DNA from: an uncultured Chlorobiaceae bacterium
Lineage (GTDB): Bacteria > Bacteroidota > Chlorobiia > Chlorobiales > Chlorobiaceae
Assembly (NCBI GenBank): GCA_903871235.1
Contig: CAIQGA010000124.1
Location: 1-42,737, forward strand
Length of the DNA: 42,737 nt
Reading direction: 5' to 3'
In this document: positions 7,814 to 16,900 of the stretch, piece by piece
Numbering within the stretch: the stretch's first letter is position 1
Layout: every line of letters begins with the position of its first letter
Program-made: the position numbers and the translations under genes
The notes under the pieces: generated by a model
Told to the model about the DNA's origin: nothing
Databases searched by the model: none
The model's input: only the letters and a program-made list of their open reading frames with translations

Positions 7814-8793
7814 GGTAGCACCTCAGGGATTGATTTCAGCAGTTCTACTGCCTTCTGTTTATAGTCATCGTTGTCGCTCTCAATGGTTTGAAGCAACATT
7901 CTTTTGGCCAATTTGACATCACCTCTTTGCAACATGAGAACGCCTTTATAATAGAGTGCCTTTGAATTTTGCGGCTCCTGCTCAAGAGTAATCGTGAAAT
8001 GCTCAAGGGCTGATTCCGCGTCACCAGCCGATAGCTCAATAACTGCAAGGTTATTGCGTGCATCAGTATGGCTTGGCTCCAGAAGAAGAATCCGGCGAAG
8101 CTCAGCCACAGCTTCCTCGCTTTGACCGGTTTTAAGATAGGCCATTGCCAGGTTGTGACGTACCTCGGCATCCTCCGGCGTGAGTCCCAGCGCCCGCTTG
8201 AAGCACTTGATTGCCGAGCCAAAATCATATTTGACAAAATAGATAATGCCCAAAAGTGAATAAAGTCGAGGGTTCTCCTCTTCAAGTGGAAGTGCTCGAT
8301 TCAACTCTTCGAGCGCTTCATCCAGTTTCCGTTGCTGAATCAGAGAGTAAGCCAGATTCAAAAGAATACCCGATTCGGGTTTGATAAGGTAACTCCTCTT
8401 CCAGTGATACTCCGACCTCTCACTCTCTCCCTTCAACATAAAGAGCTTGGCAAGACTTTCATGAGCATAAAATTCATCGGCATTAAGCGATAAGGCTTTT
8501 GTTAAAACCTCTTCAGCCTCATCCCATCGCTGCATCAGCAGATAAAGCTGACCGAGGTTGCTATATGCGGTGGAATAGCCCTTGTCGAGTTCTATTGAGC
8601 GAAAGTATTCCTTTTCGGACTCCCCAAAACGCTGAAGTTGCATCAAAAGAAAGCCCAGGTTGTTGTGGGCCACGGCGCTGGACTGATCAAGTTCAAGAGC
8701 CTGTCGATAGCGTTCTTCAGCTTCCGGAAAATTCCCTGAAAGGTGAAGCGCAGCCCCTTCTTTCAGTAATCTCTTCATCTCTTCGTTCATCAC
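7810..8793 (-). CDS. tetratricopeptide repeat (TPR) protein of the eCIS operon
   Basis: The 327-aa protein is almost entirely TPR repeats of 34 residues: for example AVAHNNLGFLLMQLQRFGES, YSNLGQLYLLMQRWDEAEEV, LYSLLGIIYFVKYDFGSAIK and VRHNLAMAYLKTGQSEEAVA, about eight in total. TPR solenoids bind peptides or partner proteins. Placed between the DUF4157 cargo and the cargo remnant, it may be a cargo chaperone or loading factor, which is inference from context. No signal peptide or transmembrane segment is visible. It starts 17 bp after the cargo gene. Confidence 0.85.
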   Translation of the reverse strand: MMNEEMKRLLKEGAALHLSGNFPEAEERYRQALELDQSSAVAHNNLGFLLMQLQRFGESEKEYFRSIELDKGYSTAYSNLGQLYLLMQRWDEAEEVLTKALSLNADEFYAHESLAKLFMLKGESERSEYHWKRSYLIKPESGILLNLAYSLIQQRKLDEALEELNRALPLEEENPRLYSLLGIIYFVKYDFGSAIKCFKRALGLTPEDAEVRHNLAMAYLKTGQSEEAVAELRRILLLEPSHTDARNNLAVIELSAGDAESALEHFTITLEQEPQNSKALYYKGVLMLQRGDVKLAKRMLLQTIESDNDDYKQKAVELLKSIPEVLP

Positions 8794-8810
8794 AGCAGCA
8801 CTGTTTAAGT

Positions 8811-11800
8811 TTAGAATTCATTGACCAGCGGATCGACAATCTGCTCCCTGACCTTTTTTGTCATATCATCAAGACTGGGATAGGTGAATTTGAGGTTTTC
8901 AAATGCAACATCCGCCTTGCCATCCTTATAAGCCAACGGGAATTCGAAACCAATTTCCAGCCCCGTATCAATCTCTTTCTTGAAAAGCGGCCATTGCCAG
9001 GTCTTCGAGATTTCAAGTGGCCACACTCCGGCCGAGGCTCTGACGAAGAGATCGCCGCTGAAACCGAGAATGGCGGCTACCTTGGCATTGACAAGCCCGT
9101 TGAGCTCAAACCCGGTTTTTGGCGAATATTTCACCTCGGTATGAAACACTGGCTGCTTAGCTGCCGCTTTGATGAAGGCTGAAAGGTTGATGCCGCCGGT
9201 CAGTGAGGCAATGGCGATACTGGCTGAAAGCCCGAAGTCAACTCCGGCCCTGATACCCGCCTCAGCGATGAATTCAAAATCGGCACCCCCGGTGATCGAC
9301 ATCTCATCCGGGTGGGCGGGATTGTAGGTAATCTCAGCAGCCACCTTGGTCAGGCTGCCCGGCCCAATCTGAACATCGGCCTCCAGCCTGGGGGTAATCA
9401 CCGCTTCTATGCCTATGGTAGCCACCCCCAAAGGAATACCAAACAGCGGAATATGGATCGGTGGAATGGTGATGAGGGGTTTGTTTTCCACACTGAAAAG
9501 CTTGGGCACAACCTCCAGCTTCTCCGGAAGCTTGATGCCGCCCTTGACTTCAATCTCGCCGTTTTCCAGCAGTGTTACCCCGGCGTTCACCACAAGTTTG
9601 TCGGTAATCTTCAACTCCAGATCGCTTTTGCCGTAAACCTTGTAGTCCGGAAGGGCTTCACCGGTAGGCTTGCTCTCGGCATTGATGGCCCGGTTGGTGA
9701 TCCCGATGTTCAAGTTTCCTTTAAGGCGACCCTTCTCATAGGAGGCCCTGGCATCGACGAGGAAAATATCGTTATGGAATTCAAAGTCAACCTGTGTGTC
9801 GATTCCTGGTATATCGGGGGTAATCTTGCCCTTGCCGCTGAAATCGTACTCTTCGCCTTTTTTGATGAGGTTTAGCTTGCCTTCACCATCCTTGATTCCG
9901 GGAAGTTTCCCGATCTTGACACTGCCTTCAATCTCCGAGCTCTCTTCAGAGAACTTGATCTTCAGCGTTACATCCTTGACTCCCTTCAGAGTAACTTCCG
10001 CTGTTCCGTTGGCTTCCAGAAGATTATTGGCATAAGCAACGTTGATTGTTGCCGAGTTGATTCCTTTGACGCTGCCGTTACCAATTTGAAGCACGCCACT
10101 GGCCGACCATCCATCCTTATTGTTGTACTCTACCTCAATGCCAGCAGCACCTTTTTTGAAGAGCTTCGGGTCAAAATCAAAACGACCCTTGATACCAAAA
10201 TCCCCATTGCTCTTTCCCAGGCCGGAGATCTGCCCCTTACCGAGTTTACTGATCTCGAAGAATACGTCACCTTCAACAAAGACCCCCTTGTTGCCAGCGC
10301 CGATAGTAAGCAGGGCATCGTTGATTTTGAATGGCGGCGGAACCTTGATTTCCCCAGCAGTGATGGTTTTGCTGATGCCGAACTCATCGCCTTCCATGAA
10401 GAAATCCAGATCGATTCCTTTGATAATATCCAGGGTCGGATGGATCCTTCCTTTAACAGCCAATCCCTTATCCTTCAAAAACTGCGCACTGTCAACCGTG
10501 ACCGGGCTCATGCCCGGCAGTTCAAGGCCGACAAGGAGTTGTTCAAGTCCGCCTTTTCCTTTTTGGCCCTTTCTGGGTATTGAACCACCATGATCAACAC
10601 CGTCCATTTTATGGATAGGGATTTTAATTTTTTTTTCTTTTCCTTTACTCCCATAAAAATTGAACTTAGCTTCAAAACTCCCAACTTCATCTCCCACATT
10701 TTTTCCGGCTGCGCTTCCGAATTGCGGCGGCTCAAACTTTATCTGCGGGTTACTGTTGTTTAAAGCAAGAATATCCGCCTTTTTCATTGCCGTACCTCCA
10801 ATTGGCGAGGTATATATGGTTTCGTCACCGTCCTTTCCCTTTATTGCATCCATATCACTCGTTTCCATCGGCTCGAAATGCTCAAGATGCTTTCCTGCTT
10901 CAATTTCATCCAATTTCCAGTAATACTCCGCAAAAGATGCTTTTGTAAATCTTGCTTCAGCATCATTGAACTGGATATTGCTAAAGGTGATCTTATACTT
11001 TTTTTTTGCGTCCTCTATTGCAGGAAGTTTTTGCTTACTATCAAGAGCCTGTTTTTTTGCATCTTCTGAAGCGAGAAAGTTGTTGACAAGCCGTTCGATT
11101 GAACCAGCAAGTAACGCTCCTGCGGAACGGTTGGCCGAGATATTCAACAGTTCCATGTTGTCAGGTGTATTCGTACCACCGATCTGCAACTCCTGGATAT
11201 GATCAACATCGTAGGCTGAGGCTTTGCCATCCCTGCTCCAGGTCGGGACAAGGGCATTATCAGCCAAGGTCTTTTGGGTGCCGATAAGCTTTAATGTGCC
11301 CCATTTCAGGTAGTAACAAAAGGAGCCGCCCTCCTCTTTGTAAGCATTTTTGGCTTTGGCTTTTTCTGCTAACTTTTCCACCCCCTTCTTAACGTTGGGC
11401 TCAACCTTCTTCTCCCATTCTGCGCTCTGGTTTGTAACTGTCCTTTTGTAGTTTTTCGTACGGGTGACAGGGGCAACATTCTTACCACTATTTCGCTCTC
11501 TGAATTTGGGGAGATAAAGTGTTTCTCCTATAACAATATCTTCGTTAAAGTCGATCGTTGACTTTTTATCGGACAGCGGATTTCCTGTTTTCTGCACCTG
11601 CTTCTGCAAACCCTCCTGCTGCTGCACTGTATGCGTCAGTTCATGGGCAAGAAGGTGTTTGCCCGAAGAGGTGTCGGGATTGTATTTGCCTTCGTTGAAA
11701 TAGATGTCGCTTCCGTGCGTAAAAGCCTGGGCATTCAGGTTTTGGCTCAACTGGGTAGCTTCGCCGCCCGTATGGAGCTTAACACCGCTGAAATCCTTGC

Positions 11801-12275
11801 CGAAGCCGCTTTCCATTTCGCCCCGCGTCTTGTTGTCCATCGGGGAACCCTGACCTTTTGATGCCTGCAACTGGCTTTCAATATTGCTTGATTCTGCGGC
11901 CCCGCTCTCCTCTTTCTCCTTTTTCTGCACATTGGCGTTCTGCTCACCGTCACTCTCAAAAAAGGGTTTGCGGTGAATATCGCGTTCCAGCTCGCCATTG
12001 GGCTCCTCTTTTTTGCTCAGCCGCTCTTCCTGCTCACCAGGTTTGGTTGCAGGCGCCGACACTGGTGGGGCCGACTGACTCACGACCTTGTCGGCCATGG
12101 CATCAGCCTGCTGCTCGTATGGATCTCCACGTTCACCAACTTTCAGTTTTGCCTGTATACCCTGAGCATTGAAAAACGATGATTTTTTGTCAGACGAAAA
12201 AAACTGCTCCCTTTTGCCTGAAATCTCTTTCGGCTGAGAGCTGTTGGACGGAGGCGCCTTAACCGTTTCTTTCAT
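8811..12275 (-). CDS. DUF4157 (eCIS core) multidomain cargo candidate with HNH-like motif
   Basis: The 1154-aa protein has a polar disordered N-terminus (residues 1-140), then the DUF4157 domain typical of eCIS-associated proteins, with the metalloprotease-like HELTH motif at 211-215 and the preceding GSDIYFNEGKY. Residues about 330-400 contain DVDHIQELQIGGTN (His359) and PDNMELLNISANRSAG (Asn373, Asn382), which look like an HNH/colicin-type nuclease core. From about 560 to 1154 it is glycine-rich and beta-strand-rich, with many alternating short segments and no recognised catalytic motif. It follows the tape measure gene by 20 bp. I infer delivered cargo, but a structural role for the C-terminal half is possible. 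Confidence 0.8.
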   Translation of the reverse strand: MKETVKAPPSNSSQPKEISGKREQFFSSDKKSSFFNAQGIQAKLKVGERGDPYEQQADAMADKVVSQSAPPVSAPATKPGEQEERLSKKEEPNGELERDIHRKPFFESDGEQNANVQKKEKEESGAAESSNIESQLQASKGQGSPMDNKTRGEMESGFGKDFSGVKLHTGGEATQLSQNLNAQAFTHGSDIYFNEGKYNPDTSSGKHLLAHELTHTVQQQEGLQKQVQKTGNPLSDKKSTIDFNEDIVIGETLYLPKFRERNSGKNVAPVTRTKNYKRTVTNQSAEWEKKVEPNVKKGVEKLAEKAKAKNAYKEEGGSFCYYLKWGTLKLIGTQKTLADNALVPTWSRDGKASAYDVDHIQELQIGGTNTPDNMELLNISANRSAGALLAGSIERLVNNFLASEDAKKQALDSKQKLPAIEDAKKKYKITFSNIQFNDAEARFTKASFAEYYWKLDEIEAGKHLEHFEPMETSDMDAIKGKDGDETIYTSPIGGTAMKKADILALNNSNPQIKFEPPQFGSAAGKNVGDEVGSFEAKFNFYGSKGKEKKIKIPIHKMDGVDHGGSIPRKGQKGKGGLEQLLVGLELPGMSPVTVDSAQFLKDKGLAVKGRIHPTLDIIKGIDLDFFMEGDEFGISKTITAGEIKVPPPFKINDALLTIGAGNKGVFVEGDVFFEISKLGKGQISGLGKSNGDFGIKGRFDFDPKLFKKGAAGIEVEYNNKDGWSASGVLQIGNGSVKGINSATINVAYANNLLEANGTAEVTLKGVKDVTLKIKFSEESSEIEGSVKIGKLPGIKDGEGKLNLIKKGEEYDFSGKGKITPDIPGIDTQVDFEFHNDIFLVDARASYEKGRLKGNLNIGITNRAINAESKPTGEALPDYKVYGKSDLELKITDKLVVNAGVTLLENGEIEVKGGIKLPEKLEVVPKLFSVENKPLITIPPIHIPLFGIPLGVATIGIEAVITPRLEADVQIGPGSLTKVAAEITYNPAHPDEMSITGGADFEFIAEAGIRAGVDFGLSASIAIASLTGGINLSAFIKAAAKQPVFHTEVKYSPKTGFELNGLVNAKVAAILGFSGDLFVRASAGVWPLEISKTWQWPLFKKEIDTGLEIGFEFPLAYKDGKADVAFENLKFTYPSLDDMTKKVREQIVDPLVNEF

Positions 12276-12295
12276 ATTTTTATGCAGATGCAGGT

Positions 12296-13963
12296 TTATG
12301 CAAACCAGTCAACAAACAGTGGACGCTCCAGCCAGGAAAGCTTGATAATCCCGTAACCCCAGGGAAGAAAGCTCAGCAGAACATCGTGAGTTTTGTTTTC
12401 AACCACAAGCCGGTTCTGGAAATCGTCCAGCACCAGTTTCCCGGATCTTTGAAGAAACCCTTCACGCAGGCCGTCAGGCGAGGTGTTTTTCAGAGCCTTC
12501 CAATGCCCGATGGCCGCCTGCAAGAGCGTTTCGCATTCATCTTTCATGGACTCGCCAACGGTTACAAAGCGCTCAACAGGTTCATCCAGCTCAGCGCCGC
12601 AAAGGAATTTTTCAAATGTCAACAGATGCTCGGCAGGAGAGTCCTCTCCAGTGGCAAGGAAACAGAGAAGGTGAATGGCAATGTTCCTTGATCTTTCATT
12701 CTTGAATCTACCATCCTTCAGCAAATCAAATTCCTTAAAAAAGCTCTCCATAAAAGGATGCAAAAGCACCAGCCCTGCGTGATCAACATAAATTCCATCT
12801 TCTTCCCCTTCCCGGCTCTTGCTCTTTCCTAAATGTTTTTCAGACGGTGGCGTTGATCTTTTTTTCAATTCTTGCGCCTCTGAGTGTACTGCCGCAGAGA
12901 TGGCCTTAACGCTCTTGCTGTCAACAGGCTCTGAACCCTTGACCAGTTGACACAGGCTCCTGAGAAGAACAGCATCCTGCAATCCGGATGCCGAGAGCAA
13001 GGAGAACCGTTCTTCAGGGCTTGTCTGCTTCAGAAAATATTCAAGCAGCAAAGCAAACTCTTTCGTGGAGTAACCCGACTTTCCATCATGCACATCCTGA
13101 TTGATTTTTTGCAGAACAGCATCCGGCAATCCAGACGCCGAGAAAAAGGAGAGCCGTTCTTCAAGGCTTGACTGCTTCAGAAAATATTCAAGCGGCAAAG
13201 CAAACTCTTCCGGGGAGTAACCCGACTTTCCATCATGCACATCCTGATTGATTTTTTGCAGAACAGCATCCGGCAATCCGGATGCCGAAAAAAAGGAGAG
13301 CCGTTCTTCAGGGCTTAATTGCATCAGGAGATTATCAAGAAGCAGAGCGATTTCTTCCTTCTCCAACTCCAGTTTCACCCTTCCCTGAAACAAGAACATG
13401 GTAATTTGTATGACAAACCACCGGGGAAATTGCTTGACCAATCGCTCGACGGCCCTTTTTTCAGTCCTGAACAACCCAATCAGGCGATCAATTCTCTCCT
13501 GATGCATACACCGGGTCAATTCCATGAGCATCTCCTCCTTCAATAAATCGTCCGAATTGCCGCTCCACCAGGGCCGTCTGCCTGTTTCAAGAAAAAAGAG
13601 GAAAAACTCAAAGAGTCTCTCTTCGGCTGAGATAGAAGGAATTGAAACATCTGTGTTTTCAGCATTTTTCACCGGGATCGGGGTCATCAACAGCTCTATC
13701 TTTTCTCGGAAAGAGCAGAGCGCCAATTCTGAAAATCCTGCATCAAACCGAGAAGGGTCAAGAGATTGCAAATCAAGGTCAAGCCGGTCAAGACGGATGG
13801 TCACAGCACCGGAAAGCTGTTTATCAAGCCACCCTTCCAGATCCGGAAGAATCCTATGGTAAAACAGATGCAGTGCCTTGTCCTGCAAGGGTTTTGCAGA
13901 TTTCTCGTCAGGCGCATCGATAGTGATATTGACGCGATGAATGATGTGGCGCTCATTACCCAT
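12296..13963 (-). CDS. contractile injection system tape measure protein
   Basis: The 555-aa protein resembles the CIS tape-measure family (Afp14 position). The N-terminal block is HRVNITIDAPDEKSAKPLQD, followed by LDRLDLDLQSLD. The C-terminal block contains YVDHAGLVLLHPFM, HLLCFLATGEDSPAEH and FLPWGYGIIKLSWL. Tape-measure proteins set tube length during assembly. Its middle (residues 207-333) consists of two full and one partial 49-residue tandem repeats. Its ATG overlaps the stop of the 1309-aa gene (TGATG), implying coupled translation. Confidence 0.85.
   Translation of the reverse strand: MGNERHIIHRVNITIDAPDEKSAKPLQDKALHLFYHRILPDLEGWLDKQLSGAVTIRLDRLDLDLQSLDPSRFDAGFSELALCSFREKIELLMTPIPVKNAENTDVSIPSISAEERLFEFFLFFLETGRRPWWSGNSDDLLKEEMLMELTRCMHQERIDRLIGLFRTEKRAVERLVKQFPRWFVIQITMFLFQGRVKLELEKEEIALLLDNLLMQLSPEERLSFFSASGLPDAVLQKINQDVHDGKSGYSPEEFALPLEYFLKQSSLEERLSFFSASGLPDAVLQKINQDVHDGKSGYSTKEFALLLEYFLKQTSPEERFSLLSASGLQDAVLLRSLCQLVKGSEPVDSKSVKAISAAVHSEAQELKKRSTPPSEKHLGKSKSREGEEDGIYVDHAGLVLLHPFMESFFKEFDLLKDGRFKNERSRNIAIHLLCFLATGEDSPAEHLLTFEKFLCGAELDEPVERFVTVGESMKDECETLLQAAIGHWKALKNTSPDGLREGFLQRSGKLVLDDFQNRLVVENKTHDVLLSFLPWGYGIIKLSWLERPLFVDWFA
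12965..13345 (-). repeat. 147-bp in-frame tandem repeat in the tape measure gene
   Basis: Two complete 147-bp units (13199-13345 and 13052-13198) and a shorter third unit (down to about 12965) encode a 49-residue block with the shared core LSFFSASGLPDAVLQKINQD and VHDGKSGYS. The first two are nearly identical over their second half at DNA level, which points to recent duplication. The third has diverged after SASGLQDAVL. Confidence 0.9.
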
Positions 13964-16900
13964 CAGGATTCCGGAAACCTGGAAAGAATTTTTATGATCC
14001 CTCCCAATACTCTTAACAAATCTTGATTTTGTGAAGCGAATGAAGAAGAATAATCATTGATATCTTTTTCAAGAACATTACCAAAATCGAGCTGCGGGTA
14101 GCTATTCATAAGCGTCTCCCATAACTCATTAAATTGAGAGAGGTTGGAAATAATGATCTCAAAAGTTGGCCCCGGGATCTCCTTGTCGCACCTGACCAGA
14201 TTGAGCATGAGCATCATCAATACACGCAGCAACTTTTCCAGTACTCTTGCTGCCTCCTGCTGATCGGTGGTCAACCGAAATTGGTAGATCTTGTCGAGAA
14301 GTTTAGCGATCATTTCAATGCAAGCGGCCTTCTGATTTTGATCATTGTTCCCGACCGCAGCCTTCGCATCATTAAGACTAATTATGGCATTTTGGTATAA
14401 ATCCGATAACAATCTATTCTTCAAATTAATGACCGTTTGACTATCTATCTTCAACTCCCCGGCTTTATTCTCAATGAAATGGAGCACAAAATCCTTGCAT
14501 GTATCGACCACGACTTGTGCCGGAACATCAACCATGAGGCTTTCCGAGGAACCACAGGGATCACCTGGAATGGTAACCGTTGCCAGGATCGTCTTGATTC
14601 CTTGCGCTTTCAGCTCTGATCTGCTGAATTCCAACGTGAATGAAGAGAGATCTGACTTCGTAACATCACGTATGTCGCCATTAAATCTCCAGAGATAGGT
14701 ATTCTTGCCAGGTGTCTCGTCAGTTTTATTGATGAATTCAACGCTGAACTTACCATCTCCGCTATCAGTAATTCTTGAGTCAAGTCGGATATCAACCGGC
14801 TTTTTCACGATGATGGTGCAGTCAGTCAACGCTCCGTCAAGGGTAAAGGTAACGGTTTGCCCAATTTTGTCATCCAGGACTTTAGAGGGATCAAAGGAGG
14901 GCTTGTCACCCGCAATGATGGAGTCTGGAGCTTCCGGTGAGGCAATCACCGCTCCTTTCGGAGAGTACAGGCTGAAAGGTATTGGTTGCTGGTTATAGCA
15001 AACAGTGCTGGCTGGCAAGGCTAATAATTTTTTCTCCTTCGGTACAATAAAAGCCACCGGCGGACAGTCGGAACAGCAGATATAGGGCTGGCAGAAGTCA
15101 GCTATCACAATATCCGGCACTGGCGAATTCAGGTCACGGCAGAATACCTGACGGATATTGGCGATCTTTGTATTCAACTCCCGAATCAGGCTCTCTGAAG
15201 CAGGGCTTCCTGACCTTATTTTTTGAAAAGAGAAAAAATTGGAAAGCTCCACCTCTGTATCAAGACTCTTTTCATTACTGACGATATAATGAGCAAATGC
15301 ATCCGTGTCCCTGTATTGCTGGGCGGTAAGCTCTCCTGTTGTAAAGAGTCCGGCGCCCGTCGTGATATTTTTGGGCCGTAACTCACCAGGAAGCTGCTGA
15401 CTTGTTCGGGGAGTCGGGGACGCAGCATAAACAAGCACGAAAGTGCCTCCGCGATGCACACCCGACTTGTGTTCAAGGCCAGGATGCTGCTCTGCGTACC
15501 GGGCAAAAGAGATACGCTGCAAAAGTTCTGCCTTGCGCTTTTCAATCTCCCGCATGATCACTTCAAGCTTCTCATTGCCACAGCACAATCCTTGAAGCCT
15601 TGCCACCATATTCAGGTAGTTACTCTCATAACCCCTTGAAGGGTATTTTTCTGATGTGAAAAACCCTTCGAGCCTTGTGCGCATGACCTTGAGCCTCTTG
15701 CAGAAAGTCTGGCTGAACTCCCTGTAACCGGTAATCAGAGTATCATTAATATCTCCGATATAGGCTGGAATGAACCGCTGGATATAATTCAGGTGTCCGA
15801 TAATCTGCATCGGGTATTCAAAGCGTACGAAGTTCTCGTTCTCGTCTTTCAGTAAAGCGATAACATCGGGAGCAGTATCAAGGCTGGCCAGTTTGCGCGA
15901 TTTCTCCATAAACTCATCAACGGAAACCGACTCGTTCTCCAATGCCTTGGTAAAATATTTTTTTCCGAATGTATCCGGATTTTGATCGATTTTTGTCGTG
16001 ACGATCCGATTGACGGCAAAAACCGCATTGGTGGGTGAATCGCAAAAATTGAAGGATTGATTGGAAATGTTGGCGTTCACTGCACTCGCCTGAACCGGAT
16101 CGGCCTCGGTTGACGAGGTAACCACCTTCCTGACATTTGCTTTTGTGGCACTCTCCGCTTTAACCAGATTATCATCGATGACCCATTTCAAGGCTCCCTC
16201 AGCTCGATAAAGCTGAATATCGATGTGTGGCTGTTCTAACTTCGATGTAAATCCGGAAAAAAATCTGGCCCCATCCGATAACAGGCAGTTGATCTCAGCC
16301 TGAAAAGCCCGCAGCATCGTATTCAGGTCTTCGAAGTAACAGTCAAAATCATCGAGGTTGATATCAGAAAGCTTCACATCACCAAGGCGCAAGGCAACCA
16401 CATCGAAGGGTACCCCTTTGGATGCCCTGAGTTCCTCAATATTTTTTAGTGCCGAGCTGAAATCTTTGCCGATATGACCTTCAATACGAAAAAAATTATA
16501 GGGATCAATGTCATAGTCAAGCGGATTGAGTGCCTCATCACGGATAGGCGCATCGTATTTATCGGCATTATATGACAGATTCAGCTTATCCTGCGCCTTG
16601 AGGGTACGACTGTAGTTCCACTCTTTTGAAAGTGATGATATGTTTTTAAAATAGAAGGGAATAGCTCGCTCAGCCAGAGGCTGGTCATAATCACGGGTTG
16701 GAGTTATCTTGATAGTGCTGACGGTTTCAGGGCTGAAGTTTTCAATAAGCAGCTTCAACCGGTTAAGCATCCCGATAGCGACATTCACCTGCACCTTGTT
16801 CTTGCTTACGGCCGGAGAGGGATAAAACTGATGACGGTATTCGGACGGCTGGGGGCCATAAGCGATATTTGGCGCACCAAGCATGACGTGCTTGGGAAAC

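Noticed and set aside
9312-9875. 187-aa plus-strand frame opposite the DUF4157 gene
   Set aside because: It is a shadow of the repetitive coding strand with no recognisable motif or Shine-Dalgarno.
13052-13345. CRISPR-like repeat array
   Set aside because: Units are contiguous without spacers, 147 bp long and in frame within the tape measure gene.
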